Made by a program: the position numbers and the translations under genes. 64,000 bases of DNA from Flavobacteriaceae bacterium. Lineage in GTDB: Bacteria > Bacteroidota > Bacteroidia > Flavobacteriales > Flavobacteriaceae. Location: NCBI GenBank assembly GCA_947456955.1, contig CANGTQ010000011.1:1-64000 (forward strand). Direction: 5' to 3'. Shown here in pieces: positions 33,623 through 42,745 of this stretch (its first letter is position 1; the number at the start of each line of letters is the position of its first letter). Below the pieces are notes generated by a model. It saw only the letters and a list, made by a program, of their open reading frames with translations, was not told where the DNA came from and searched no databases.

Positions 33623-36568
33623 ATGAAAAAGAATTACTTCTTATTATTGGCAATTTTGTTTGTTTCGTTAAACTTCTATGGTCAATCGCAGGCGGACATC
33701 AAAAAAATTATTGCTAACTATGATATAACAAAGCTTAATAAAATGGAAGCTTTTTATAGAAAAAAAGCGCATGAAGAAAAAGAAAAAGCTATCAAAATGG
33801 CTCAAGCCAAAAACTGGCCAATCTATACTATAAAAGATGATGGAAGTATAACTGAGTTGATGAGACTTTCTCCTGAAGGTTTGCCAATTTATTATTCTAC
33901 TAACAATGTTGATGCTGCAAAATCTACTAGAACTAATCACTTAAACACTGGTGGTTCTCTTGGATTAAACTTAAATGGACAAGGGATGACTGTAAGAGTT
34001 TGGGATGGTGGCAATGTTAGAACAACTCACAATGCTTTTGGCGGAAGAGTAACAATTGGTGATGATGCTTCTAATCCAGCAAATATTTTTCATGCAACAC
34101 ATGTTACAGGAACTATGATTGCTAGTGCCAATCCGGCAAATATTAAAGGAATGGCATTTCAAGCCAATGCGAGAACTTTTAATTGGACAGATGATACCTC
34201 TGAAGCTATTTCTGAAGCTATAGGCGGTATGCTTATATCAAATCATTCTTATGGAGTGCCTATAACAAATAGTGGTGTTACAGTTCCTTCATGGTTTATT
34301 GGCGCGTATTCTTCTGATGCGGCTGCGTGGGATGGTATAACTTATGAGGCTCCCTATTTTCTTCCTGTAATGTCAGCTGGAAATGATGGTCAAAATAATA
34401 ATAACCCAGAACCTCTTACTTTTGGTTATGATAAACTTACATCAGATAAGACAGCTAAAAACTCTTTAATTGTTGCTAATTGTCAAGATGTTACAACAGC
34501 AACAAATGGAACAGTAGTATTATCAAATATTCTTATTAATCCATCAAGTAGTCAAGGACCAACTGATGATTTAAGAATAAAACCTGATATTACTGGAAAC
34601 GGAACAGGATTAACTTCAACTGGTAATGCTAATAATACAGCTACAGGAAGTTCTTCGGGAACTTCAATGTCTTCACCAAATGTAGCTGGAACATTAATAT
34701 TACTGCAACAGCATAATAAAAACATAACTAATAGTTTTATGCGTTCCGCAACGCTTAAAGGCATAGCTTGTCATACTGCTGATGATGCTGGACAAATTGG
34801 CCCAGATCCTGTATTTGGTTGGGGATTATTAAATGCAAAAAAGGCTGTTGAAACAATTACTAATAATGGTTTATCTTCCTGGATTTCAGAGGAAAATTTG
34901 AATAATAATGAGGTGTATACAATGACTGTCAATTCAAATGGCACGGCTCCTCTGATGGCTACTATTAGCTGGACAGATCTTCCCGGAGTAGCTAATAATG
35001 GTACTTTAGGAGCTAATGACCCGACTCCTGCTTTAGTAAACGATTTGGATATAAGAATCACTAGAAACGGAACCACTTATTATCCATGGAAATTAACTTC
35101 AGATATTGAAAGCTCTGCAATTAGAACAGGAGATAATGCTGTTGATAATATCGAACAAATTAAAATTGACAATCCACCTGCTGGTGAATATACAATAACC
35201 GTAAGTCATAAAAAAGTTCTTGAAACTGGAGGCCAAAAGTATTCTCTTATAATAACAGGTTTAAATTCATCCTTTGCAATTAATTCAAATTCAGATAATT
35301 TAACAGTTTGTTCAACACAAAATGCGGTGTATACTTTTAATTATACGCAAACAGGTTCAGGCACAACAACATTCTCTGCAGTAGATTTGCCTTCTGGAGC
35401 AACTGCTTCGTTTTCTCCTGCCTCTTTAAGCTCTAGTGGCGTCGTTACCATGACGGTATCTGGATTATCTAATGTAATGCCTAATGAATATTTTGTTGGA
35501 ATAAAAGGCACTAGTGCTACTGATACCGAAACAAGATACAAATCATTAAGGCTTTACAATGGAAACTTCCAACAGGTTGTATTACAAAACCCAAGTAACG
35601 GACAACAAGCTTTGTCTACAGTAACTCAATTGAATTGGACTAGCCAATTAAATGCTCAAAGTTATACAGTTCAAGTTTCTTTAAATCCAGAATTTTCTTC
35701 TTTTATATTTAATGAAGTTACCACTGAAAATGAATATACATTAGATGGATTAAGTCAGGCAACACGATATTATTGGAGAATAATTCCTTCTAATTTCTGC
35801 GGAAATGGAGTAGCCTCAAATGCGGTTGTTTATTCATTTGCCACAGGAACGTTAGCCTGTAACAATACATTTACAGCTACTGATTTTTCAAACAATGTGA
35901 TAGCAACCGTGCCAAACTCTGAAGCAACTGTTCCGGTAACAGTTACTGGTGGATATACCATTGGTGATTTAAAAGTAAATATGAATATCACTCACACATG
36001 GATTGGAGACATTAGAGTTACACTTGAAGGTCCAGCATCAATTGGAAGTCCAATCATAATTTTATTAGATATTCCTTGTGGAGATTTTCAAAATATTAAT
36101 TGTATAATGGATGATGCAGGAGTTGCTCCTGCTTGTACAGGAAACCCTGCTATTTCAGGATCAATTGCTCCTGTGGATTCTTTGAGTTCGCTAAATACAT
36201 TACCTGCAGATGGTGAATGGATATTGAGGGTTTTTGACTTTAATAATGAAGATGGTGGGACTATAAATAGTTTCAGTATAAATATTTGTAATGTCCAAAA
36301 TGCATTGTCTGTTGGTACAAATCCAATTATAAACAGTAGTGTTTACCCAAATCCAACTAAAGGAATTGTAAATGTTGCTATCCCATCTTTAACAGAAACT
36401 GCAACTATAAAATTATACGATCTACAAGGGAGACAAATACTTTCAAAAGAAACTAATCAAGTGAATACTTCATTTGGGATTGAAAATCTTCAAGATGGCA
36501 TTTATTTAGTAAATATCGAAAACGAAGAGGGTTCGATAACTAAGAAAATAATTCTCAGAAGAAACTAA
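33623..36568 (+). CDS. Secreted S8 (subtilisin-like) peptidase with P-domain and T9SS sorting domain
   Basis: Secreted serine peptidase of 982 residues. ATG 33623 is chosen because it opens a clean signal peptide (MKKNYFLLLAILFVS, ending FYGQ); a GTG 54 bases upstream also opens the frame. The triad is Asp128 in VWDGG, His157 in HATHVTGT and Ser348 in GTSMSSPNVAG, with the SAGNDG oxyanion Asn segment between. A fibronectin-like stretch is followed by a proprotein convertase P-domain (around residues 755-890: NITHTWIGDIRVTLEGP). A T9SS sorting domain begins VYPNPTKG. It is expected to be a cell-surface or released exoprotease. A terminator follows directly. Confidence 0.93.
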   Translation: MKKNYFLLLAILFVSLNFYGQSQADIKKIIANYDITKLNKMEAFYRKKAHEEKEKAIKMAQAKNWPIYTIKDDGSITELMRLSPEGLPIYYSTNNVDAAKSTRTNHLNTGGSLGLNLNGQGMTVRVWDGGNVRTTHNAFGGRVTIGDDASNPANIFHATHVTGTMIASANPANIKGMAFQANARTFNWTDDTSEAISEAIGGMLISNHSYGVPITNSGVTVPSWFIGAYSSDAAAWDGITYEAPYFLPVMSAGNDGQNNNNPEPLTFGYDKLTSDKTAKNSLIVANCQDVTTATNGTVVLSNILINPSSSQGPTDDLRIKPDITGNGTGLTSTGNANNTATGSSSGTSMSSPNVAGTLILLQQHNKNITNSFMRSATLKGIACHTADDAGQIGPDPVFGWGLLNAKKAVETITNNGLSSWISEENLNNNEVYTMTVNSNGTAPLMATISWTDLPGVANNGTLGANDPTPALVNDLDIRITRNGTTYYPWKLTSDIESSAIRTGDNAVDNIEQIKIDNPPAGEYTITVSHKKVLETGGQKYSLIITGLNSSFAINSNSDNLTVCSTQNAVYTFNYTQTGSGTTTFSAVDLPSGATASFSPASLSSSGVVTMTVSGLSNVMPNEYFVGIKGTSATDTETRYKSLRLYNGNFQQVVLQNPSNGQQALSTVTQLNWTSQLNAQSYTVQVSLNPEFSSFIFNEVTTENEYTLDGLSQATRYYWRIIPSNFCGNGVASNAVVYSFATGTLACNNTFTATDFSNNVIATVPNSEATVPVTVTGGYTIGDLKVNMNITHTWIGDIRVTLEGPASIGSPIIILLDIPCGDFQNINCIMDDAGVAPACTGNPAISGSIAPVDSLSSLNTLPADGEWILRVFDFNNEDGGTINSFSINICNVQNALSVGTNPIINSSVYPNPTKGIVNVAIPSLTETATIKLYDLQGRQILSKETNQVNTSFGIENLQDGIYLVNIENEEGSITKKIILRRN

Positions 36569-36581
36569 GAAAATCAAAAAG

Positions 36582-36606
36582 AGCTTCCAAATTGGAAGCT
36601 TTTTTT
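36582..36606 (+). terminator. Terminator after the S8 peptidase gene
   Basis: AGCTTCCA (36582-36589) and TGGAAGCT (36593-36600) form a perfect 8-bp stem with a 3-base loop, then a run of T. Confidence 0.88.
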
Positions 36607-37318
36607 ATACATGAATAATTTCGTCTTCAATTAACAAATCTTCTCTTCGCATGCGTAAAAAGATTTGAGCCACAGCAATTACATCTTTTTCACAATAGGT
36701 TACAATCCTATCGATGTCTTTTTCCACATAATAAACGTGTGCCACTTGACTTCCGTCAATATCTCCTTTTGGAGAAGGAATTCCCAAAATTTTAGTCATT
36801 AGTTTTAAAGAGGTGAAATGTTTGTAGTCGCCAAATTTCCATAACTCTAAAGTATCCAAATGTGGAATTTCCCATGGCTTTTTGCCAAATAAATTAAGCT
36901 TATTTGGTATGGCTATTTGATTTATAATCATTCGACGGGCTATAAACGGGATATCAAATTCTTTAGCATTATGACCACAAAGTACATGTTGCGCCTGGTT
37001 AAAATGATTGTCCAACAAATTAGAAAAATCCTTTAGAATCTTTTTCTCATCACCAAAAAAGGAAGTGACTCTAAAATTTCTAATGTATCCTTTATTTACA
37101 AAATACCCAACCGAAATACAAATAATTTTTCCAAACTCGGCCCAAATTCCGGCGCGGTCATAAAAATCTTCGGGAGTATATTCTTCGCGTCTTTGGTATT
37201 GCGTTTTTTGCTCCCAAAGTTGCTTCATATCATCATCTAAAACCTTGAAATTTTCCTCCTCGGGAACCGTTTCAATATCAATAAAAAGAATATTATTGAG
37301 ATTTATCTTTTCAATCAT
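36605..37318 (-). CDS. PolB-like 3'-5' exonuclease (DEDD)
   Basis: A 237-residue protein with only a 3'-5' exonuclease domain of the DnaQ-like superfamily, related to the proofreading domain of family B polymerases. Motif I is FIDIETVPEE (Asp and Glu), motif II HNAKEFDIPF, and motif III YCEKDVIAVAQ, giving the four acidic metal ligands. No polymerase domain is present, so it probably acts as a free nuclease in DNA or RNA maintenance. The ogt remnant lies upstream on the same strand. Confidence 0.85.
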   Translation of the reverse strand: MIEKINLNNILFIDIETVPEEENFKVLDDDMKQLWEQKTQYQRREEYTPEDFYDRAGIWAEFGKIICISVGYFVNKGYIRNFRVTSFFGDEKKILKDFSNLLDNHFNQAQHVLCGHNAKEFDIPFIARRMIINQIAIPNKLNLFGKKPWEIPHLDTLELWKFGDYKHFTSLKLMTKILGIPSPKGDIDGSQVAHVYYVEKDIDRIVTYCEKDVIAVAQIFLRMRREDLLIEDEIIHV

Positions 37319-37420
37319 TATATTATATTAAATTTAGGAATTTACGGACGTAAAATTAAGTCATGTAATTCAAATATGAAAGAAAAAGTTTAAAAAAGTG
37401 ATTGCTGCTTTGAAGAATTT

Positions 37421-37534
37421 TCATGTTCCAATAACCATTTTTCCTTTATTTAAAACAGATATTTCGGAAATCCCGTTTACATCGCCAACAATTTTGGTGA
37501 TTCCGAGTGGCGATTCTATAAAAGCGGATTTCAT
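37421..37534 (-). pseudogene. ogt: N-terminal remnant of an O6-methylguanine-DNA methyltransferase gene
   Basis: On the minus strand this reads an ATG-started 37-codon frame MKSAFIESPLGITKIVGD-VNGISEISVLNKGKMVIGT followed by TGA. The pattern (short N-terminus, ESPLG, then GDxxGI and SVLN) matches the first 30 to 40 residues of Ogt-type repair methyltransferases. The catalytic PCHR region and the rest of the protein are absent, and downstream codons contain several stops. It appears to be a decayed gene. The match is by recall of the family pattern, so moderate confidence. Confidence 0.5.
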
Positions 37535-37546
37535 TATGGTTTATTT

Positions 37547-37587
37547 ACTCGCTAAGTCCGCAAAATTTTCGAAAAGTTCGCAGTGAA
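37547..37587. repeat. Degenerate AACCGCAAAG-family repeat
   Basis: Words such as CGCTAAGTCCGC and AAGTTCGCAG resemble the arms of the palindromic element at 24039-24182. The copy is too decayed to show clear ends. It lies between the ogt remnant and the cytochrome gene. Confidence 0.35.
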
Positions 37588-37588
37588 A

Positions 37589-37957
37589 TTATTTTGAAAA
37601 GCTAAAAATGTAATCTTCCAGCGCTTTCAATTCCTCTTCACTCATACTTTTGGTGATGGCGAAATTGGTCTTCATGATTTCGTATTGACTTGGGTCAATG
37701 ATAGGTTCACTTTTTTCCTGAAGAAATAAAACGATACTGGCTTTATTGTCTTTGTAAATTTTTGCAATCTCCTGCAAACTTGGTCCAATAATTTTCTGAT
37801 CGGATTTATGACAGGCAATACAATTTCCTTCGCCTTCAAAAAGTTCCTGCCCTGAAATTTTTGTTGCGGTTTCGTCTACAGAAGTTTCGGATTTATCCTC
37901 TTTGGATTTGCAGGAAAACAGACAAAATAAAATTATTATTAATGATAGTTTTTTCAT
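37589..37957 (-). CDS. c-type cytochrome lipoprotein
   Basis: Small monoheme cytochrome of 122 residues. The lipobox LFSC (Cys16) predicts a membrane-anchored lipoprotein. The heme site is CIACH (Cys46, Cys49, His50), and Met95 in YEIMKTNF is the likely axial ligand. The fold fits class I cytochrome c, used for periplasmic electron transfer. It is the last gene after hemB, 48 bases downstream on the same strand, so its expression may be coupled to heme supply. Confidence 0.88.
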   Translation of the reverse strand: MKKLSLIIILFCLFSCKSKEDKSETSVDETATKISGQELFEGEGNCIACHKSDQKIIGPSLQEIAKIYKDNKASIVLFLQEKSEPIIDPSQYEIMKTNFAITKSMSEEELKALEDYIFSFSK

Positions 37958-38005
37958 TTAAAAAAATAATACCCCGAATGTCCACTAGACATTCTCCTCT
38001 TAATA

Positions 38006-39019
38006 TCAAATATTCAATAAAACAGCCGCTTCTTTGGCAAAATAGGTCGAAATCAAACTTGCTCCCGCTCTTTTGATGCACATTAATTGTTCCATCATGA
38101 TTTTGTCATGGTCGAGCCATCCTCTCTCGGATGCCGCTTTAATCATGGCATATTCTCCGGAAACGTGGAAAACCGTTACCGGAACATTGACAGCATTTTT
38201 GACTTCGCGAACGATGTCGAGATACGCAATTCCTGGTTTTACCATGACCATATCGGCACCTTCTTCAACATCCATAAGGGCTTCTTTGATAGCTTCGATT
38301 CGGTTGGCGTAATCCATTTGGTAGGTTTTTTTGTCTTTTGGGATTTCTGCGTTATCTACCGGTGCGCTATCCAAAGCATCACGAAACGGACCATAAAAAG
38401 CCGAAGCATATTTAGCTGAATAGCTCATGATTCCAACATTTGAAAATCCGGCAGCATCTAAACCTTGGCGTAATCGTAAAACACGTCCGTCCATCATATC
38501 GCTTGGCGCTACAAAATCGGCTCCGGCTTGCGCGTGAGAAACCGCCATTTTTACTAGTGCTTCATTTGTTGCATCGTTGGCAATATCGCCACCTTGCCTG
38601 CCGGCAGGCAGGTTTTCTATAATTCCGTCGTGACCGTAAATAGAGTAAGGATCGAGAGCCACATCGGGCATTACAATCATTTCAGGACAAGCGGCTTTAA
38701 TCGCTTTTATGGCGCGTTGCATTAATCCGTTAGGATTCCAGGCTTCTTTCCCGGTGTTGTCTTTTAGACTTTCATCAACTTTTACATAGATGTTTACAGC
38801 TCGGATTCCAAGAGCAAATACTTCTTTAACTTCTTCCACTGTTAAATCGATAGATCGGCGGTAAATCCCAGGCATGGATGGGATTTCCGATTTATAATTT
38901 TCGCCTTCTGTAATGAACATTGGGAACATAAAGTCTGATGGAGAAAGTGTTGTTTCTCTAACAATGGTTCTTATTGCTTCTGATGTTCTTAATCTTCTGC
39001 TTCTTTGTAATGGGAACAT
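38006..39019 (-). CDS. hemB: Delta-aminolevulinic acid dehydratase (porphobilinogen synthase)
   Basis: Condenses two 5-aminolevulinates to porphobilinogen. The 337 residues carry the two catalytic lysines, Lys203 in MSYSAKYAS and Lys261 in VMVKPGIAYLD. The metal-site region reads DVALDPYSIYGHDG instead of the cysteine-rich form, which indicates a Mg-dependent rather than Zn-dependent enzyme. Residues 137-143 (LPAGRQG) interrupt the segment that normally runs GIIENGDIANDAT. They are encoded by a palindromic 21-bp insertion (38592-38612). The frame is kept and the active site untouched, so the enzyme should work. hemF lies upstream across a repeat-bearing gap. Confidence 0.96.
   Translation of the reverse strand: MFPLQRSRRLRTSEAIRTIVRETTLSPSDFMFPMFITEGENYKSEIPSMPGIYRRSIDLTVEEVKEVFALGIRAVNIYVKVDESLKDNTGKEAWNPNGLMQRAIKAIKAACPEMIVMPDVALDPYSIYGHDGIIENLPAGRQGGDIANDATNEALVKMAVSHAQAGADFVAPSDMMDGRVLRLRQGLDAAGFSNVGIMSYSAKYASAFYGPFRDALDSAPVDNAEIPKDKKTYQMDYANRIEAIKEALMDVEEGADMVMVKPGIAYLDIVREVKNAVNVPVTVFHVSGEYAMIKAASERGWLDHDKIMMEQLMCIKRAGASLISTYFAKEAAVLLNI
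38592..38612. repeat. Palindromic insertion inside hemB
   Basis: A perfect 16-bp palindrome TGCCTGCCGGCAGGCA (38595-38610) lies in a 21-bp insert that is much more GC-rich than its surroundings. It encodes LPAGRQG in frame within hemB. Confidence 0.75.
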
Positions 39020-39036
39020 ATTTTTCAGCTTTTTTT

Positions 39037-39099
39037 AACCATTAAGGTATTAAGTTTCATTAAGAGTTTGACTTAATTTTTCTTAATTTCTTAATGGTT
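39037..39099. repeat. Inverted repeat between hemF and hemB
   Basis: AACCATTAAG (39037-39046) and CTTAATGGTT (39090-39099) are perfect inverted arms; the extended 18-base arms match at 16 positions. The left half recurs inverted at 30761-30790. A weaker relative is at 1138-1170. Confidence 0.65.
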
Positions 39100-39108
39100 T
39101 AAATTCAT

Positions 39109-40011
39109 TTATATCCAATCAACTGGATTTTCTAATACTTTAATTAATTTTTCTTCTTCGCTTCCAGATTCTGGATGATGGTCATAAACCCATTGCACAT
39201 GTGGCGGTAAACTCATCAAAATGCTTTCAATTCTGCCATTGGTTTTTAAGCCAAATAAAGTGCCTTTATCATGAACCAAATTAAATTCGACATAACGGCC
39301 ACGGCGGATTTCTTGCCAAGTTCTTTGAGTTTCGTTATATGGTAATTCTTTTCTTTTTTCTACTATTGGAACATAGGCTTCCAGGAAACTATTGCCAACT
39401 TCAGTCACAAAGTTAAACCAATTTCCCATTGTCATTTCTGTTGACTCTTTACAATAATCGAAAAACAATCCGCCAATTCCACGAGCTTCATTTCGGTGTG
39501 CATTCCAAAAATAAGCGTCGCATTGCCTTTTAAATCTAGGATAAAATTCCGGATTATGTTTGTCGCAAGCTATTTTACAGGTTTGGTGAAAATGTATAGC
39601 ATCTTCTTCAAACAGATAATAAGGTGTTAAATCTTGTCCGCCACCAAACCACGAATTTATTATTTTGCCATCATCATCGTACATTTCAAAAAAGCGCCAA
39701 TTAGCATGAACCGTTGGCACCATGGGATTTTTAGGATGAATGACTAAACTCAATCCACAGGCAAAAAAATCGGCTTCACCAACATTAAACATTTTTTGCA
39801 TGGCTTCGGGTAATTTTCCGTGAACGGCTGAAATGTTTACGCCTCCTTTTTCAATAACTTTCCCGTTTTCAATCACACGTGTTTTTCCTCCGCCGCCTTC
39901 GGGTCGTTCCCATATATCTTCACGGAATTTGGCATAACCATCCACCGCTTCGAGTCCGGAAGTGATTTGGTCTTGGAGTTGGAGGATGTATGTATAAAAG
40001 TTGTCTTTCAT
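39109..40011 (-). CDS. hemF: Oxygen-dependent coproporphyrinogen III oxidase
   Basis: Converts coproporphyrinogen III to protoporphyrinogen IX with oxygen. The 300 residues match the family length. Diagnostic segments are GGGGKTRVIENGKVIEKGGVN near the N-terminus, VHANWRFFEMY, and SWFGGGQDLTPYY, followed by FHQTCKIACDKH. The choice of HemF indicates aerobic protoheme synthesis. It is fifth in the minus-strand heme series, 72 bases after hemE across a hairpin. Confidence 0.96.
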   Translation of the reverse strand: MKDNFYTYILQLQDQITSGLEAVDGYAKFREDIWERPEGGGGKTRVIENGKVIEKGGVNISAVHGKLPEAMQKMFNVGEADFFACGLSLVIHPKNPMVPTVHANWRFFEMYDDDGKIINSWFGGGQDLTPYYLFEEDAIHFHQTCKIACDKHNPEFYPRFKRQCDAYFWNAHRNEARGIGGLFFDYCKESTEMTMGNWFNFVTEVGNSFLEAYVPIVEKRKELPYNETQRTWQEIRRGRYVEFNLVHDKGTLFGLKTNGRIESILMSLPPHVQWVYDHHPESGSEEEKLIKVLENPVDWI

Positions 40012-40026
40012 TTATAGTTGTATTAA

Positions 40027-40084
40027 GTACAAAGTATTAAGTACAAAGACAAAATCTTAATACTTAATACTTGATACTTTGTAC
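40027..40084. repeat. Hairpin between hemE and hemF
   Basis: Arms at 40027-40043 (GTACAAAGTATTAAGTA) and 40068-40084 pair over 17 bases with one mismatch. The right arm touches the hemE stop. Internal AGTATTAAGTA words are repeated. It could reduce read-through or stabilise the upstream transcript. Confidence 0.65.
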
Positions 40085-41109
40085 TATGATTTATATTCCT
40101 TAACCGCTTCCACAAAAGCCTTGGCGTGATCTACCGGAATGTTTGGCAAAATACCATGTCCAAGATTTACGATGTAATTGTCTTTGCCAAATTCGTCTAT
40201 CATTTGGTGTACCATTTTTTTGATAGTTGGAATTGGCGAAAGCAAACGGCTTGGATCAAAATTTCCTTGTAATGTGATTCTTCCACCTGATAAATATCGG
40301 GCGTTTCTTGGAGAACACGTCCAGTCAACACCAAGTGCTGATGCTTTAGATTTTGCCATATCATTCAAAGCAAACCAACACCCTTTTCCGAAGACAATAA
40401 CCTTTGTGTCTTCCGCTAATGCCTCTACAATCTGATTTATATATTTCCATGAAAACTCCTGATAATCCACTGGTGATAACATGCCACCCCAAGAATCAAA
40501 AATCTGAATAGCATTACAACCTGCTTTTACTTTCTCTTTTAAGTATAGAATCGTTGTGTCGGTAATTTTTTGTAATAATGTATGTGCTGCAACAGGATTG
40601 GAAAAACAAAATCCTTTGGCAGTATCAAAACTTTTAGAACCCTTTCCTTCAACAGCATAGCAGAAAATCGTCCAAGGCGAACCTGCAAAACCGATAAGTG
40701 GAACCTCATCGTTAAGCATTTCTTTAGTCAATTTTATCGCATCAAAAACGTAACCTAAGGTTTCGTGAACATCGGGAACAAAAACTTGATTGACTTGTTC
40801 CATCGTACGAATCGGATTTGGAATTATTGGTCCTAAATTATCCTTCAACTCTACGTGAATACCCATAGCGCGTGGCACTACCAAAATATCCGAAAACAAA
40901 ATAGCCGCATCCGGTTTTACGATTCGAATAGGTTGTACTGTTATTTCTGCTGCTAATTCTGGTGTTTCGCAGCGGGTAAAGAAATCGTATTTGTCGCGTA
41001 AAGCTCTGAATTCGGGTAAATACCTTCCTGCCTGACGCATCATCCAAACGGGAGGACGTTCAACAGTTTCATTGTTTAAGGCTTTTAAAAAAAGGTCGTT
41101 TTTAATCAT
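40084..41109 (-). CDS. hemE: Uroporphyrinogen decarboxylase
   Basis: Decarboxylates uroporphyrinogen III to coproporphyrinogen III. The 341 residues show the N-terminal signature [16 protein letters not shown] with its catalytic arginines, [15 protein letters not shown] with the essential Asp, and [16 protein letters not shown]. The C-terminal NLGHGILPN is also typical. It lies in the minus-strand hemA-C-D-E-F-B series, 43 bases after hemD. Confidence 0.97.
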   Translation of the reverse strand: MIKNDLFLKALNNETVERPPVWMMRQAGRYLPEFRALRDKYDFFTRCETPELAAEITVQPIRIVKPDAAILFSDILVVPRAMGIHVELKDNLGPIIPNPIRTMEQVNQVFVPDVHETLGYVFDAIKLTKEMLNDEVPLIGFAGSPWTIFCYAVEGKGSKSFDTAKGFCFSNPVAAHTLLQKITDTTILYLKEKVKAGCNAIQIFDSWGGMLSPVDYQEFSWKYINQIVEALAEDTKVIVFGKGCWFALNDMAKSKASALGVDWTCSPRNARYLSGGRITLQGNFDPSRLLSPIPTIKKMVHQMIDEFGKDNYIVNLGHGILPNIPVDHAKAFVEAVKEYKS

Positions 41110-41152
41110 ACTTTTTGTAGTTGCAAAGTGCCGAAGTGGCTAAGTTACTGAG

Positions 41153-41821
41153 TTAGTTTTTATAATTTTCTATACATTTCATTACCACATTTTCAACAGT
41201 CGGTTGATGAGCAATAATTACATTTTTTGTGATGTCTTTCAAAGCTTCTGCAGTTGTGTTGCCAATGCAAAAGCAATTTTCATTTTCAATTTTATTTTTC
41301 TGCAGATAACTTTGAACTCCAGAGGGACTAAAAAATAATATTCCATTTGGTATGAAATCGATTTTATGTGGTGTTAAAATTGTTTCATACACCTCAACTT
41401 CATCTAATGTTATATTAACTAATCGCAGCGCATCGGGCAAAAAATCTCTTCGAATAGTTCCGCAAAAAAAAGTAAAACTGTTTTTAGAATATTGGTTGCA
41501 AATAATCGAGGCTAATTCAGCTGCATACTCTGAGTATTCTATAACTTCAAAACTATTCTCTTCCAAAAATGATTTGGTCTTTTCACCAACACAAAAGCAT
41601 TTTTTGCTTTTTATTTCTTCTTTTTTTTTATTTCTAAGAACGCTTTCTACTGCATTTTGACTGGTGAAAATCAAATAGTCATTTATTGAATAAATTTCAA
41701 AATCTTTGTTTTGAATAGTAATAAAATCGGCTTCAAACACTGAAAAATTCGCACTCAACAATTGCTGCTTATGTCTTTCTGAAAGCTTCTTTGTTGATAC
41801 TATGCAAATTTGATTTTGCAT
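41153..41821 (-). CDS. hemD: Uroporphyrinogen-III synthase
   Basis: Cyclises hydroxymethylbilane to uroporphyrinogen III. HemD sequences diverge widely; this 222-residue protein has the two-domain pattern with LIFTSQNAVESVL (residues about 48-60) and a late GILFFSPSGVQSYL and IGNTTAEAL. Its start overlaps the hemC stop by one base (TAATG), which shows translational coupling and supports the assignment. Confidence 0.88.
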   Translation of the reverse strand: MQNQICIVSTKKLSERHKQQLLSANFSVFEADFITIQNKDFEIYSINDYLIFTSQNAVESVLRNKKKEEIKSKKCFCVGEKTKSFLEENSFEVIEYSEYAAELASIICNQYSKNSFTFFCGTIRRDFLPDALRLVNITLDEVEVYETILTPHKIDFIPNGILFFSPSGVQSYLQKNKIENENCFCIGNTTAEALKDITKNVIIAHQPTVENVVMKCIENYKN

Positions 41822-42744
41822 TATTTTTTCAATTCGTTTTTGATTTCTTTCATCAGATCAGCACCTCCATTTTCTAAAATTTCTTGAGCCGAATTGAATC
41901 CTAATTTCTTCCAGTCCGATATGTCGACCGATTTTTCAATTTCTAGTTTTTGTTTCCCATCAATGGATAACAAAATACCTTTGAAATCAATAGTATCATC
42001 ATTTTCATTATATTTTGCCAAAGCCCCAATTGGCGCCGTACATCCGCCTTCGAGTGTTTTTAAAAATTGACGCTCGATATAGGTGCAAATCTCTGTTTCG
42101 ATATCGTTGAGTTGTGAAACAGCATCAATGGTGAAGCCATCATTTTCCATTGCTAAAACAACCATTGCGCCTTGTGCTGGTGCCGGAATCATCCAATCGA
42201 GATTAATAAAACTATCAGGTTTTAGATTAATTCTCTCTAATCCTGCTGCGGCAAAAACAGCTCCGTTCCAATCGTTTTCTTTCAGCTTTTGCATTCTGGT
42301 ATTTACATTTCCGCGTAAGTCGACAACAGTATGATTCGGATATTTATTCCACCATTGTGCCTGACGTCGTAAACTTCCTGTTGCAATAATTCCAGTATTT
42401 TCTAGAAAATCTAAATTTCCTTTATGAACCAAAATATCCAAAACATTGGCGCGCTCTAAAACTGCTGCCTGCACAATTCCTTTTGGCAAAGCCGTCGGCA
42501 CATCTTTCATCGAATGTACTGCAATATCGACTTGACCATTTATCATGGCAATATCTAAAGTTTTGGTAAAAATTCCGGTAATTCCGAGTTCGTAAAGCGG
42601 TTTGTCGAGAATGATATCTCCATCCGATTTCACAGCTATGATTTCAGTAGCATACCCTAAATCTTGAAGTTGCTTTTGAACAGTTTGAGCTTGCCAAAGT
42701 GCCAGTTCGCTATCACGAGTTCCTATTCTGATTGTTTTGGCCAT
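41821..42744 (-). CDS. hemC: Hydroxymethylbilane synthase (porphobilinogen deaminase)
   Basis: Polymerises four porphobilinogens into hydroxymethylbilane. The 307 residues start with the typical IRIGTRDSELALWQA and include VHSMKDVPTALP and GSLRRQAQW. The cysteine in EGGCTAPIGA is the dipyrromethane cofactor attachment site. It lies one base after the hemA stop and overlaps hemD, forming a tight hemA-hemC-hemD unit. Confidence 0.97.
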   Translation of the reverse strand: MAKTIRIGTRDSELALWQAQTVQKQLQDLGYATEIIAVKSDGDIILDKPLYELGITGIFTKTLDIAMINGQVDIAVHSMKDVPTALPKGIVQAAVLERANVLDILVHKGNLDFLENTGIIATGSLRRQAQWWNKYPNHTVVDLRGNVNTRMQKLKENDWNGAVFAAAGLERINLKPDSFINLDWMIPAPAQGAMVVLAMENDGFTIDAVSQLNDIETEICTYIERQFLKTLEGGCTAPIGALAKYNENDDTIDFKGILLSIDGKQKLEIEKSVDISDWKKLGFNSAQEILENGGADLMKEIKNELKK

Positions 42745-42745
42745 T

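Noticed and set aside
36605..37318. DNA polymerase B
   Set aside because: Only the 3'-5' exonuclease motifs are present; the length excludes a polymerase domain.
37398..37586. 62-codon plus-strand frame
   Set aside because: Its minus strand carries the ogt remnant and repeat words, while the plus frame has no recognisable start signals or family features.
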